64,000 nucleotides of DNA from CAVTGO01 sp963734275 (GTDB taxonomy: Bacteria > Actinomycetota > UBA4738 > HRBIN12), in NCBI GenBank assembly GCA_963734275.1, contig CAVTGO010000010.1, positions 204,933 to 268,932 on the forward strand, written 5' to 3'. How positions within the stretch are numbered: position 1 is the stretch's first letter; each line of letters opens with the position of its first letter. The notes below the pieces were generated by a model. It had not been told where the DNA came from, ran no database searches, and saw only the letters and a list, made by a program, of their open reading frames with translations. This document shows positions 45,076 to 53,089 of this stretch, piece by piece. The translations under genes were made by a program, and so were the position numbers.

Positions 45076-45810
45076 TCAGCAATGCGGTGGCGGTGTACAC
45101 CCTCCCGGAGTGTGGTCAGGCGAGGGCGATGGTTCGGGCGAGGGCTCGGGAGTTGGCGACGGTTCGGGCGAGGGGTCGGGAGAAGGTGACGGTTCGGGCG
45201 AGGGCTCCGGAGTTGGCGACGGTTCAGGCGACGGTTCAGGCGACGGTTCGGGCGACGGTTCGGGCGACGGTTCGGGCGACGGTTCGGGCGAGGGCTCAGG
45301 TTCGGGCGAGGGCTCAGGTGAAGGCGAGGGACTCGGCGTGGGCGAGGGATCCGGACCGGGTGGTGGGGACGGGGATGGAGTCGGCGAAGGCAAGGGCCCA
45401 GGTGACGGCTGCGGGCCTGGCGATGGAAGGGGATCAGTTCCGGGAGGAGGATCCTCTCCTCCGAACGTCAAGGGTTCGTCGCTGAGGGGGAACAGCAGGT
45501 TCGGCGAGGAACCGTCCCCACCGCCCTCACCACCCCCGCTTGCCTTCGTTGTCTCCTCCTCGTTCCGCCCCGGGGCGTTCGGATCTATCGCGACATAGGG
45601 CTCACCGTTGCTGTCGACAACTTCCGCCGTGATCGCGTCTCCCAGGACCCAGGTAGGTGTGAATTCAACGTCTCTCGCCACCAGGATCCCGATCATGATC
45701 AGACCGCTGATAGCCGAGGCGATCAGCGTGAATACTTGATCTTGAGTCGGGTGCAGCGTGCGCTGCAGCAGGAGGGGAGCCCGCACGCGCCGGATCCGGA
45801 TCCGCGTCAT
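45076..45810 (-). CDS. Membrane-anchored protein with long Pro-Ser-Pro-Glu repeat tail
   Basis: A 244-residue protein. The N-terminal basic cytoplasmic tail is followed by a membrane span (about 26-45, VFTLIASAISGLIMIGILVA), a short folded region (FTPTWVLGDAITAEVVDSNGEPYVAIDP) and then about 120 residues dominated by PSPE, PSPT and PSPSP repeats, ending with two cysteines (GGCTPPPHC). The tail should be an extended polyproline-type rod in or through the cell wall. No family was recognised for the folded part. The repeat is encoded by a near-perfect minisatellite, so length variation between strains is likely. Confidence 0.65.
   Translation of the reverse strand: MTRIRIRRVRAPLLLQRTLHPTQDQVFTLIASAISGLIMIGILVARDVEFTPTWVLGDAITAEVVDSNGEPYVAIDPNAPGRNEEETTKASGGGEGGGDGSSPNLLFPLSDEPLTFGGEDPPPGTDPLPSPGPQPSPGPLPSPTPSPSPPPGPDPSPTPSPSPSPEPSPEPEPSPEPSPEPSPEPSPEPSPEPSPEPSPTPEPSPEPSPSPDPSPEPSPTPEPSPEPSPSPDHTPGGCTPPPHC
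45115..45345 (+). repeat. Minisatellite encoding the PSPE tail
   Basis: Tandem copies of a 12-bp unit close to GGTTCGGGCGAC, with related 18-bp variants, covering most of 45115-45345. The longest identical stretch is near 45240-45295. It is coding on the minus strand (Ser-Pro-Glu-Pro). Confidence 0.85.
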
Positions 45811-46212
45811 CCGCCGGGACAGGTGCGGCCTACCCCGCGCATGAGCCGCCCGTTGCCCTGCAAGGCTGTAGCACCGTCCAAGCTCGGGGACGTCGAACCG
45901 GTGGCGTTGGTCGGAAGGCGTCCACCCCGCTACCTACCTCTCATCGGTCCGGCGTCATGCGGAGCAGCCACTGTACGCATGCGAGCTCGCTCCTCGCACG
46001 TTCACCCGGGACTCTTGACGCACTAGATCCCGACGCTCTTGGGATCCCGAACCTATCGAGCGTGCGTGTCGACCCCGTTGAACGACCGGGGCGACCTCGG
46101 ATCAGGCCGGCGGATCATCGACGCTATCGCTCGCCGGGCATGTATCGACGTGGAGGTAGTCAGATGCGAGCCGGGTGGCCCCCATGAGGACCACCCGGCG
46201 GCGGCGACTCGT
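45811..46212 (+). other. Intergenic region; only a hairpin recognised
   Basis: About 400 bp between two minus-strand genes. No open frame here has convincing homology. It should hold the promoter of the repeat-protein gene, but no clear -10/-35 pair was seen. The only structure recognised is the inverted repeat at 46171-46198. Confidence 0.4.
46171..46198 (-). terminator. Hairpin downstream of the 46213 gene
   Basis: Perfect 8-bp inverted repeat CCGGGTGG ... CCACCCGG with a 12-nt loop, starting 15 nt after the stop of the minus-strand gene. No T-rich tail follows, so it would be a hairpin-only terminator or mRNA 3'-end stabiliser. Confidence 0.45.
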
Positions 46213-46956
46213 CTAGGCGGGGGGCTCAAAGCTGAGGAGCTCCTCCCGGTCCGAACCTCCCGAGACACCCATCACCAGCACCGGACCGACGCCCGGCGCG
46301 TAGAGCTTGTACTCGAGGATCCGTCGGTGCAGCGGCGTGGTGTCCTTGGTCAGCAGCACGTCGCGGAAGTGGCCGAACGGCACCTGGGCCTGCTCGGACA
46401 GGCTCAGGATCTCGCCGGCATCCTCGGCCTCGCCCGCGTAGTACTCCTGGCGGTAGGTCAGACCCACCTGCGGGTCCCCGGGCATGACGACCCCGGCCTC
46501 GGCACCGTCGACGCCGGCCTCCCACGAGCCGGCGGTCGTGACGACCTCGCCGTTCTCGTACTCCTTGGTCTTCTCTCCCATGTACCAGACGTTCCCGCAC
46601 ACGTCCTGCGCGTACCAGTCGAACGTGTTCTCGACCAGCTCGCCGTCCTCGGTCACCTTGTCGTGCACCACCGTGGCGTCGATCCCGAGGATCGTCTTCG
46701 TGCGGTCGGTCACCGTCACCTCGACCCGCTGCGCGTTGCCCTTCGGGTCGCTCTCCCGGTAGACCCACACCGTCCCGACGGCCATCGGGAAGAACGGGTT
46801 GTCGATCGTGCTCACGAAGTCCGCCGGGTCGAGGTTGGCCGGCTCGCTCCCCTGTGGCAGCGGGTCGGAGCACGATCCGGCCGTCGCGATCCCGTTCGGC
46901 CACGCACCCATCGCGAGCAGCACGACAACACCGAGGCCAGCGAGTCTGCGTCGCAT
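46213..46956 (-). CDS. Secreted protein of unknown function
   Basis: A 247-residue exported protein with a signal peptide (about 1-27, RRRLAGLGVVVLLAMGAWPNGIATAG). The mature part is rich in beta and aromatic residues, with segments DNPFFPMAVGTVWVYRESDPKG, FDWYAQDVCGNVWYMGEKTKEY and VPFGHFRDVLLTKDTTPL, a pattern seen in uncharacterised secreted proteins of soil bacteria. There are two cysteines in the mature protein. It follows the PepSY gene by 9 nt with an AGGAGG ribosome binding site, so they are probably one operon. Confidence 0.75.
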   Translation of the reverse strand: MRRRLAGLGVVVLLAMGAWPNGIATAGSCSDPLPQGSEPANLDPADFVSTIDNPFFPMAVGTVWVYRESDPKGNAQRVEVTVTDRTKTILGIDATVVHDKVTEDGELVENTFDWYAQDVCGNVWYMGEKTKEYENGEVVTTAGSWEAGVDGAEAGVVMPGDPQVGLTYRQEYYAGEAEDAGEILSLSEQAQVPFGHFRDVLLTKDTTPLHRRILEYKLYAPGVGPVLVMGVSGGSDREELLSFEPPA

Positions 46957-46965
46957 CTCGGCCTC

Positions 46966-47304
46966 CTAGTCCTCGTCCGCGCCGTCGTCGGCGTCCTCGC
47001 CGGCGCCGTCGTCGTCGTTGCTCTGCCCGATCACCTGGAAGTCCGCGTCCAGGTTGACCTCGACCACTCGGCCGTCGTCGAGTCGGACCTCGACGCCGTA
47101 CGCGGCCCCGTCGTCGCCGACCTCCGTCTCGATCACCGTGCCGCCGCCCGTGTGCTCGAGCGCGGCAGCGCTGGCCTGGTCGAGCGCCGATCCCGTGAGG
47201 GGCTGGTCGTCGTCCGAGCTGGTGGCGATGGCCATGCCCGCTCCCCCGCCGAGGACGGCAAGCGCGAGCGCCCCGCCGGCGATCCACTTCGTCCTTCGCT
47301 CCAC
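46966..47304 (-). CDS. PepSY-domain membrane-associated protein
   Basis: A 112-residue protein. N-terminal membrane segment (KWIAGGALALAVLGGGAGMAIA) then one PepSY domain (LDQASAAALEHTGGGTVIETEVGDDGAAYGVEV to VNLDADFQVIG) and an acidic tail of Asp and Glu. PepSY domains often inhibit or chaperone peptidases outside the membrane. The start is GTG at 47304 with a strong GGAAGGAGG ribosome binding site. Promoter not identified. Confidence 0.85.
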   Translation of the reverse strand: MERRTKWIAGGALALAVLGGGAGMAIATSSDDDQPLTGSALDQASAAALEHTGGGTVIETEVGDDGAAYGVEVRLDDGRVVEVNLDADFQVIGQSNDDDGAGEDADDGADED

Positions 47305-47490
47305 GTGGTGCCTCCTTCCGTTCTGGCCCGCCGACCCATGCGCCCGGGCCCTCCGTCGGCGCAGTGTCTCGCACGGGCGATGAGAAGAGGATGAGTCGGA
47401 CCTCCCCGGACCTAGGCCTCCCGCAGCGTGGCAGGATCGATCGAATGATCGAGCCCGGAGCGGGACACCGCCTCGCAGCCGCTCCCGGGC

Positions 47491-47496
47491 TACGAT
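47491..47496 (+). promoter_or_regulatory. Predicted -10 element of the 47503 leader and downstream genes (leaderless)
   Basis: TACGAT followed by 6 nt and a GTG codon at 47503. Confidence 0.45.
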
Positions 47497-47502
47497 GCCG
47501 GG

Positions 47503-47541
47503 GTGAGCGGCGACCGGATCCAGATCCGCCCGAGGGCCTGA
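47503..47541 (+). CDS. Possible 12-codon leaderless leader peptide
   Basis: GTG at 47503 opens a reading frame of 12 codons (MSGDRIQIRPRA) and stops with TGA at 47539-47541, one base before the GTG of the next gene. The -10 hexamer TACGAT sits exactly 6 nt before it, so it would be the first thing translated on the transcript. It may act only to deliver ribosomes to the downstream membrane gene by reinitiation, as that gene has no ribosome binding site. Existence is inferred from geometry, not homology. Confidence 0.45.
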   Translation: MSGDRIQIRPRA

Positions 47542-47542
47542 C

Positions 47543-47809
47543 GTGGGCGGCGACAAGCCGATCGGCCTGGTCATCGCGGTCGTCGTGACCGGGATCCTCG
47601 TGGCGCTCCCGGCCGCCATCCCGGCGGCCTTCTACCTGCTCGCGAACGTCTACGCGGTCACCGTGGGCTCGGACTTCTCGTCGGACACCATGAACGTGGG
47701 GATCCTGCTCACGGTGCTCGTCCTGACCGTCGCGTTCTTCCTCGTGCTGGCCTTCGCGATCGCCGCGCTGGTCGGGCGAGCGCTCTCGCCGAAGCGCGGC
47801 GAGGCCTGA
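47543..47809 (+). CDS. Small membrane protein of unknown function
   Basis: An 88-residue protein with two long hydrophobic segments (IGLVIAVVVTGILVALPAAIPAAFYLLANVYAVTV and VGILLTVLVLTVAFFLVLAFAIAALVG). No family recognised. It starts with GTG one base after the stop of the 12-codon leader, with no Shine-Dalgarno sequence, so translation probably depends on reinitiation. Followed after 17 nt by a secreted-protein gene. Confidence 0.65.
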   Translation: MGGDKPIGLVIAVVVTGILVALPAAIPAAFYLLANVYAVTVGSDFSSDTMNVGILLTVLVLTVAFFLVLAFAIAALVGRALSPKRGEA

Positions 47810-47826
47810 CCCCGGAAGGAGCATCG

Positions 47827-48258
47827 ATGCCCGTTCCACGCTCGATCCGCGCCGCCGCCTCGGTGCCGTTGACCTTGGCCCTGCTGCTCGGCACCGCCCT
47901 GCCCGCCCTCGGGGTCTCCCGGGAAGGGACCTGGAAGGGTGCGACGTCGCAGGACCGCCCGATGCGCCTCGAGGTGAACGCCGGCGAGCGGATCGACTTC
48001 GTCCGGACCACGATCGACTACGACAACGCGGACTGCGCCGATACGGTCACCTGGCAGTTCGGCCTGAGCACCCGGATCCGGGAGGACTCGACGTTCCGCC
48101 TGCTCTTGGTCGACCCGCAGGACGACCGGGACACCGTGACGATCGTCGGCGAGTTCACCGCCGCTCGGCGCGCGAGGGGGACCTTCCGGAGCCATCTCGA
48201 GGGTCCCGGCCCCTGCGACTTCGGCGAGCGCGGGACCTGGCGCCTGACGCGCGTCTGA
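47827..48258 (+). CDS. Secreted protein of unknown function
   Basis: A 143-residue exported protein with a signal peptide (SIRAAASVPLTLALLLGTALPALG). The mature domain is beta-rich with two cysteines (DNADCADTVTWQFG and GPCDFGERGTWRLTRV), ending in a pattern common in small secreted beta-barrel domains. AAGGAG ribosome binding site 6 nt before the ATG. Probably in one operon with the genes on both sides. Confidence 0.7.
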   Translation: MPVPRSIRAAASVPLTLALLLGTALPALGVSREGTWKGATSQDRPMRLEVNAGERIDFVRTTIDYDNADCADTVTWQFGLSTRIREDSTFRLLLVDPQDDRDTVTIVGEFTAARRARGTFRSHLEGPGPCDFGERGTWRLTRV

Positions 48259-48295
48259 CCGCGACCGGCGGGCCTCAGCGAAGGAGCGTGCGGGC

Positions 48296-48775
48296 GTGGA
48301 CGTCCTCGGCCTGGTGCTCGGTGCTCTGCTCGGCACGTTCGTGATGACGGCCCTCATGGAGGTTGCCCAGGCGGCTCGCCTCACCCGGATGAGCATCCCG
48401 TTCATGCTCGGGGCCATGGTCTCGGAGCGACGCGACGTGATCCGCGTGGCCGGGTTCGGGATGCACCTCGCGAACGGGCTGATCTTCGCGCTCGGGTACG
48501 CCTTGCTGTTCGAGGCGCTGGATCGATCCGACTGGTGGATCGGGGCCGTCGCGGGCGTGCTCCACGGCGCATTCGCGCTGGTGATCCTGCTCCCGGTCCT
48601 GCAGGACGTCCATCCACGGATGGCCACCGAGGATCAGGGACCGGACCCGACACCCATGCTGCAACCGCCGGGGTTCCTCGCCCTCAACTACGGGACGCGC
48701 ACCCCGCTCGTCACGCTCGGCGCGCACGTCGTCTACGGCGCCATCGTCGCGACCGCCTACGCGCCGCTCGGCTGA
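48296..48775 (+). CDS. Integral membrane protein of unknown function
   Basis: A 159-residue protein with about four membrane segments (LGLVLGALLGTFVMTALMEVA, FGMHLANGLIFALGYALLFEA, WWIGAVAGVLHGAFALVILLPVL and TLGAHVVYGAIVATAYA). GTG start with GAAGGAG upstream. The last 19 bp overlap the end of the convergent GH15 gene. Resembles the YagU-like family of small membrane proteins only in layout. Confidence 0.7.
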   Translation: MDVLGLVLGALLGTFVMTALMEVAQAARLTRMSIPFMLGAMVSERRDVIRVAGFGMHLANGLIFALGYALLFEALDRSDWWIGAVAGVLHGAFALVILLPVLQDVHPRMATEDQGPDPTPMLQPPGFLALNYGTRTPLVTLGAHVVYGAIVATAYAPLG

Positions 48776-50553
48776 TCCTCGAGGGCGGTGGCTGCGGCGA
48801 GCAGTGCCAGGTGGGACAGCCCCTGCGGGAAGTTCCCGAGGAACGAGCCCGTCTCGGGGTCGATCTCTTCGGACAGGAGGCCGAGGTCGTTCGCCCGCCC
48901 GCACGCGCGCTCGAACACCTCCGTCGCTTCCGCCCGCCGCCCGGCGCACGCCAGTGCCTGGACGAGCCAGAACGAACACGGGACGAAGGCGCCCTCGTCG
49001 CCGGGGATCCCGTCATCGGATCGGTAACGCATCAGCAGATCGTCGCGACCAAGGTCGGTCCGAACGCGCTCGATCGTCGTGAGGACGCGCTCGTCGTCGC
49101 CCGGCAGGAACCCGACGATCGGGAGCTCCAGCAATGAGGCGTCGATCGCTGGATCGTCGAACGCCCGCACGAATCCACCTCTCCTCACGCCTTCGCGCAG
49201 GACCGTTACCCGGATCCGTTCACGCTCCCGCTCCCACCTCGCGACCGGGGCGCCCTCGCCTAGGAGGCTCGCCAGGCGGAGCCCCCGATCGAGCGCCACC
49301 CAGCACATCACCTTCGAGTGGACGAAATGCCGCGGGTGGTCGCGGACCTCCCAGATCCCATGGTCGGCTCGCCCCCAATTGGCCGCCACGAAGTCGACGA
49401 TCGCACGCACGGTCGGCCAGAGGTCCCAGGGCAACCGTCCGGTGCGATCGGCGAAGACGAAGGCCGCGTCCGATAGGTATCCCCAGTTGTCGAGCTGCAG
49501 CTGCGTCGCGGCACCGTTGCCCCGACGTACGGGCAGCGACCCGCCATAACCGCGCAGTCCCTGGATGACCTGCTCCCGGACCGCGGACTCGCCGTTCAGG
49601 GCGTACAGCGTGTTGACCCGCGGCAGCGTGAGCCTCGTGGCGTTCGCGATCCAGAACAGGTACGCCTTCGCATCTTCGGGATGTCCGCGGTCGAGGAGAG
49701 CGGTCACCGACCTCGAGGCGTCGCGGACCCAGACATGCCGGTAGTCCCAGTTGCGGCCGCCTCCCAGGGCTTCCGGCAGAGAGGTCGTCGGAGCCGCCAC
49801 CACGCCACCGGACGGAGCGAACGTGAGGAGCTTCACCGTCAACGCCGAACGCTGGACCGCCGCGCGATGCTGCGGTGCGCACGGGATCTCCTCCGACCAT
49901 TCGCGCCAGCGGTCCACGGTGTCTCGAAGCGCCAGCTCGGCCGCCTCTCCTACGGGAGGCACCACGCCGACGTCACGGTCGGCATAGGCGAGACACAGAT
50001 GGACGATATCGCCGGGTCCGACCTCGAACCGGGAGGTGGCCATCTCCCGTTCGACGATGAAGGGAGCCGAACACGCAGCCAGCATCGCCCGGCCGCCCCG
50101 CGCCACGACGAGAACATGGCCACGACTTCGCAGGTCCCACCGGCCGCCGGCGAACGGATCTCGAGGGGCGATCTCCACGTCGATGGTGACCCGCCCTTCC
50201 ACTCCCTGGACCCGCCGGATCAGCCACCGGAAGGGCCAGAGCTCGGTCCGCTTCCGCGCGCCCGGCACGCTCGCGAACAGGTCCGTGAGCGTCGCGACCC
50301 CCGTGGGGGTGCGGAACGTCGTCTCCAGCACGGGCGTCCCCGGCAGGTACCGGCGGTGGCTCTCCGGACGCACCGCCGGCCGCACGACACAGTGTCCGCC
50401 ATCGGGGTCGAGGAGGCGTCCGAATACGGGATCAGCGTCGAAGCCCGGCAGACAGAGCCAGTCGATCGAGCCCTCGTCCGAGACGAGGGCGGCGGTCCCG
50501 CAGTCGCCGATCAACGCATAGCGCTCGATCGGCACATCGTTGGCCGTGACCAT
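48757..50553 (-). CDS. Glycoside hydrolase family 15 protein (glucoamylase / trehalase-like)
   Basis: A 598-residue enzyme of the GH15 type. The N-terminal beta-sandwich (IERYALIGDCGTAALVSDEGSIDWLCLPGFDADPVF) and the (alpha/alpha)6 catalytic domain (GGGRNWDYRHVWVRDASRS, QLDNWGYLSDA, SKVMCWVALDRGL, GDEGAFVPCSFW) are all present. Actinobacterial relatives include trehalases and glucan hydrolases. No signal peptide is visible, so it probably acts in the cytoplasm. ATG at 50553 is chosen because homology begins at VPIERYALIGD. Confidence 0.88.
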   Translation of the reverse strand: MVTANDVPIERYALIGDCGTAALVSDEGSIDWLCLPGFDADPVFGRLLDPDGGHCVVRPAVRPESHRRYLPGTPVLETTFRTPTGVATLTDLFASVPGARKRTELWPFRWLIRRVQGVEGRVTIDVEIAPRDPFAGGRWDLRSRGHVLVVARGGRAMLAACSAPFIVEREMATSRFEVGPGDIVHLCLAYADRDVGVVPPVGEAAELALRDTVDRWREWSEEIPCAPQHRAAVQRSALTVKLLTFAPSGGVVAAPTTSLPEALGGGRNWDYRHVWVRDASRSVTALLDRGHPEDAKAYLFWIANATRLTLPRVNTLYALNGESAVREQVIQGLRGYGGSLPVRRGNGAATQLQLDNWGYLSDAAFVFADRTGRLPWDLWPTVRAIVDFVAANWGRADHGIWEVRDHPRHFVHSKVMCWVALDRGLRLASLLGEGAPVARWERERERIRVTVLREGVRRGGFVRAFDDPAIDASLLELPIVGFLPGDDERVLTTIERVRTDLGRDDLLMRYRSDDGIPGDEGAFVPCSFWLVQALACAGRRAEATEVFERACGRANDLGLLSEEIDPETGSFLGNFPQGLSHLALLAAATALEDQPSGA

Positions 50554-50804
50554 CACGACAGGAGCCACACCTCGCGGACAAGCTCGGTCAAGCCGCAAAC
50601 TCCCTCGTCATGGACGGCTCCGAGGCGAGCTTGAACCTATCGATGGAATGAGGACCACAACGGATCGTATCGTCATGGTCCCGCGAGAGGGTGGGGTCCG
50701 TCACCCGCTATCGATGCATGGGGCGACGTTTTCGGATCACACTCGCGAGGAGACGTGACAGCATATGGAGACGTCCATCGCAACCATCCCAGAGGAGCAA
50801 GGTC

Positions 50805-51491
50805 ATGACGGAGCGCGCGACCGACCCCGACGACCGGGTCGAGTCCTCCCACCTCCAAGCGGACCCTGAGGACGAGGTCCTGTGGGAGGCCGTTCGGCCC
50901 CGAAGTGTCACGCTGGAGCGATGGGAACGGTTCCAGCGATATGTCGCCGAGATCTTCGAGGCGTTCGGGATGGATCTGGAGACGCCCGGCACGAACCGCA
51001 CCCCGGAGCGCTTCCTGCAGGCTCTGCTCGACTCGACCAGCGGCTACGAGGGCGACCCCAAGTTGCTCACCGCCTTCCCCACCGAGTGCCGCGGCGGCCC
51101 GGACTGTCGCATCAGCCAGATCATCGAGGGGCCGATCTCGTTCTTCGCCTTGTGTGAACACCATGCGCTGCCGTTCCACGGCGTCGCGCACATCGGGTAC
51201 GTGGCTCACGAGAACATCATCGGGATCTCGAAGCTGACCAGATTGCTCCGGGTCTTCGCTCGGCGCTTCACCGTGCAGGAGCGCATCGGTCAGCAGGTCG
51301 CCGACGCGCTCGTCGAGCTCATGCAGCCGCACGGGGTGGCCGTGCATCTGGAGGCCGTCCATCTGTGTACGCAGATGCGGGGCGTCCGCGAGGAAGGATC
51401 GAGCACGTTGACGTCGTTCTGGCGCGGCACCTACGACGAGGATCCCGAGCTGCGTCGCTCGTTCCTCCAGGCCGTGACGCACCTCAGGTGA
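50805..51491 (+). CDS. folE: GTP cyclohydrolase I
   Basis: A 228-residue enzyme converting GTP to 7,8-dihydroneopterin triphosphate, entry to folate, biopterin or 7-deazapurine pathways. Motifs: TPERFLQALL, zinc ligands in FFALCEHHALPFHG and HLCTQMRGV, and GISKLTRLLRVFARRFTVQERIGQQVADAL. The ATG at 50805 has a GAGGAGCAAGG ribosome binding site. A reductase of the RibD type follows 28 nt downstream, an uncommon partner. Confidence 0.95.
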   Translation: MTERATDPDDRVESSHLQADPEDEVLWEAVRPRSVTLERWERFQRYVAEIFEAFGMDLETPGTNRTPERFLQALLDSTSGYEGDPKLLTAFPTECRGGPDCRISQIIEGPISFFALCEHHALPFHGVAHIGYVAHENIIGISKLTRLLRVFARRFTVQERIGQQVADALVELMQPHGVAVHLEAVHLCTQMRGVREEGSSTLTSFWRGTYDEDPELRRSFLQAVTHLR

Positions 51492-51519
51492 GCCAAACGG
51501 CGGGAGGGATCGAGCGGCG

Positions 51520-52326
51520 ATGACCCCGCTCGAGCTGCTGTTCGAGAGGGACGACCTGCCCTCGTACGCCGTTCCCGACGGCCTCGAACGACTCTACGGA
51601 GGGAGCCTCGGGTTCGAACCACGGCGCCTCTACGCGAACTTCGTCGCATCCCTCGACGGGGTCGTGGCGCTCGGGGGCGTGGAGCACTCCAGCCAGGTGA
51701 TCAGCGGGCGGAGCGAGGCCGATCGCTTCCTGATGGGCCTGCTCCGGGCGTGCGCCGACGCCGTGCTGATCGGAGCGGGCACCTTCCGCGCTGCACCCGG
51801 TTCGCTCTGGACACCGGCGTACATCTACCCCGACGCGGCCGGTGGGTTCGCGGAGCTCCGCAGGCGCCTCGGGCGGTCGGACGAGCCTCGCCTCGTCCTC
51901 CTCACCGCACGCGGCGAGATCGAGCCGAACCACCCGGCCCTGGAGGCGGGCGCCCTGGTCCTGACGACGAACGGTGGCGCCGCGCTGCTGAGGGATCGAC
52001 TCCCGGCGTCGTCGACCGTCGTAGCGTTGGGAGACGGTCGAGCGATCGACCCGGTGGATGTGGTCGCCGCCGTACGGGGCGAGGGCCACGAGCTCGTGCT
52101 GACGGAGGGAGGCCCGACCGTGGTCGGCGGGCTGCTTCAGGCGGGTCTCCTCGACGAGCTCTTCCTCACGATCTCACCGATCCTCGCCGGTCGATCCGCC
52201 GACCGCGAGCGGCCCGGGCTCGTGGAAGGGGTCGAGCTCCTGCCCTCTCAGACCCTCTCCGCGGACCTGCTGAGCATCCGCAAGCACGGATCTCACCTGT
52301 TCCTGCGGCACGCCATCCCGACCTGA
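51520..52326 (+). CDS. RibD C-terminal-type pyrimidine/pterin reductase (DHFR-like fold)
   Basis: A 268-residue reductase with a dihydrofolate-reductase-like fold of the RibD_C family. Motifs: RRLYANFVASLDGVVALGG near the N-terminus, DAVLIGAGTFRAAP, and VLTEGGPTVVGGLLQAGLLDELFLTISPILAG. The family includes the riboflavin pathway reductase and unrelated pterin or F420-linked reductases. Coupling to folE suggests it acts on a pterin; the exact substrate is unknown. A weak GGGAGGG ribosome binding site precedes the ATG. Confidence 0.85.
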   Translation: MTPLELLFERDDLPSYAVPDGLERLYGGSLGFEPRRLYANFVASLDGVVALGGVEHSSQVISGRSEADRFLMGLLRACADAVLIGAGTFRAAPGSLWTPAYIYPDAAGGFAELRRRLGRSDEPRLVLLTARGEIEPNHPALEAGALVLTTNGGAALLRDRLPASSTVVALGDGRAIDPVDVVAAVRGEGHELVLTEGGPTVVGGLLQAGLLDELFLTISPILAGRSADRERPGLVEGVELLPSQTLSADLLSIRKHGSHLFLRHAIPT

Positions 52327-52378
52327 CCTCGGCGACCCATCCACCCCGGACGGTCGAACCACGACGTGAGCTGAGCCC

Positions 52379-53089
52379 TCAGCAGCCTCTGTCGACCCAG
52401 GCGGGTCCGGCGCCGATGGGGACGCCGAGACGCTCGGCGACCTTCTTCAGGCGTTTTCGGTACACGCGCATCTCGCGGCGGTTCCAGTCGGCGTGCGTGG
52501 AGCACCGCCACTCCTCGTACAGCTCCTGGTGGTACGGGCTCCGCAGGATCTCGGCGTGGCCGATCACGTTGCCGACGTTGACGTCGTACCGAGCCATGAG
52601 CCAGGCCGTGAGCCGGAGCGAGGCGCGCATCATGTGGCGGTCGTCGAGGATGTCGCGGGCGTTGGTCCCGACGTGCTCGATGCCGATCGCGGTCCAGTTC
52701 ATGCCGATCGCGTGCCGGCACCGGATCGCGAGGTTGACGAGCTGGTAGACCGTGCCGTCGGTGTCGATGATGAAGTGCGCGCACACTCCGGGCTTCTCCC
52801 CGAGGTGCGAACCGTTGGCGGCGAAGTGGTTCCACGCGCCGTCGAACGAGGTCCCGGCCGTGTAGTGCTGGACGATCACCTGCGGCTCCGTGAGCTCGTA
52901 CGTCCGCTCGCCGTAGTGCCGGTTGGAGTATGCGGCCGTCTGGCGCTTGCGCTTGGCGCCGAACGGGATCTTCTTCCAGACGATCTCGGGACGGATCTCG
53001 GCGGGTCCGGGCGGGTCACCCGCCGTCGCAGGGAGCTCGGGCACGAGCAGCAGTGCGGCGAGAGCCACGAGGAGCGCGCGGCGCCTCAC
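52379..53089 (-). CDS. N-acetylmuramoyl-L-alanine amidase-like (PGRP/amidase_2) exported protein
   Basis: A 236-residue exported protein with a signal peptide (RRRALLVALAALLLVPELPATA). The amidase_2 fold shows zinc-binding positions in VIVQHYTAG, the central GIEHVG and VIGHAEI, with catalytic region HFIIDTDGTVYQLVN. Such enzymes cleave the muramyl-peptide bond of peptidoglycan. GTG at 53089 overlaps the gltX stop, so it is the third gene of the FAH-gltX-amidase operon. Confidence 0.88.
   Translation of the reverse strand: MRRRALLVALAALLLVPELPATAGDPPGPAEIRPEIVWKKIPFGAKRKRQTAAYSNRHYGERTYELTEPQVIVQHYTAGTSFDGAWNHFAANGSHLGEKPGVCAHFIIDTDGTVYQLVNLAIRCRHAIGMNWTAIGIEHVGTNARDILDDRHMMRASLRLTAWLMARYDVNVGNVIGHAEILRSPYHQELYEEWRCSTHADWNRREMRVYRKRLKKVAERLGVPIGAGPAWVDRGC

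Noticed and set aside
45115..45345. Tandem repeats as a possible CRISPR array
   Set aside because: Units are 12-18 bp, directly adjacent, without unique spacers, and encode a continuous PSPE tail. No cas genes are nearby.
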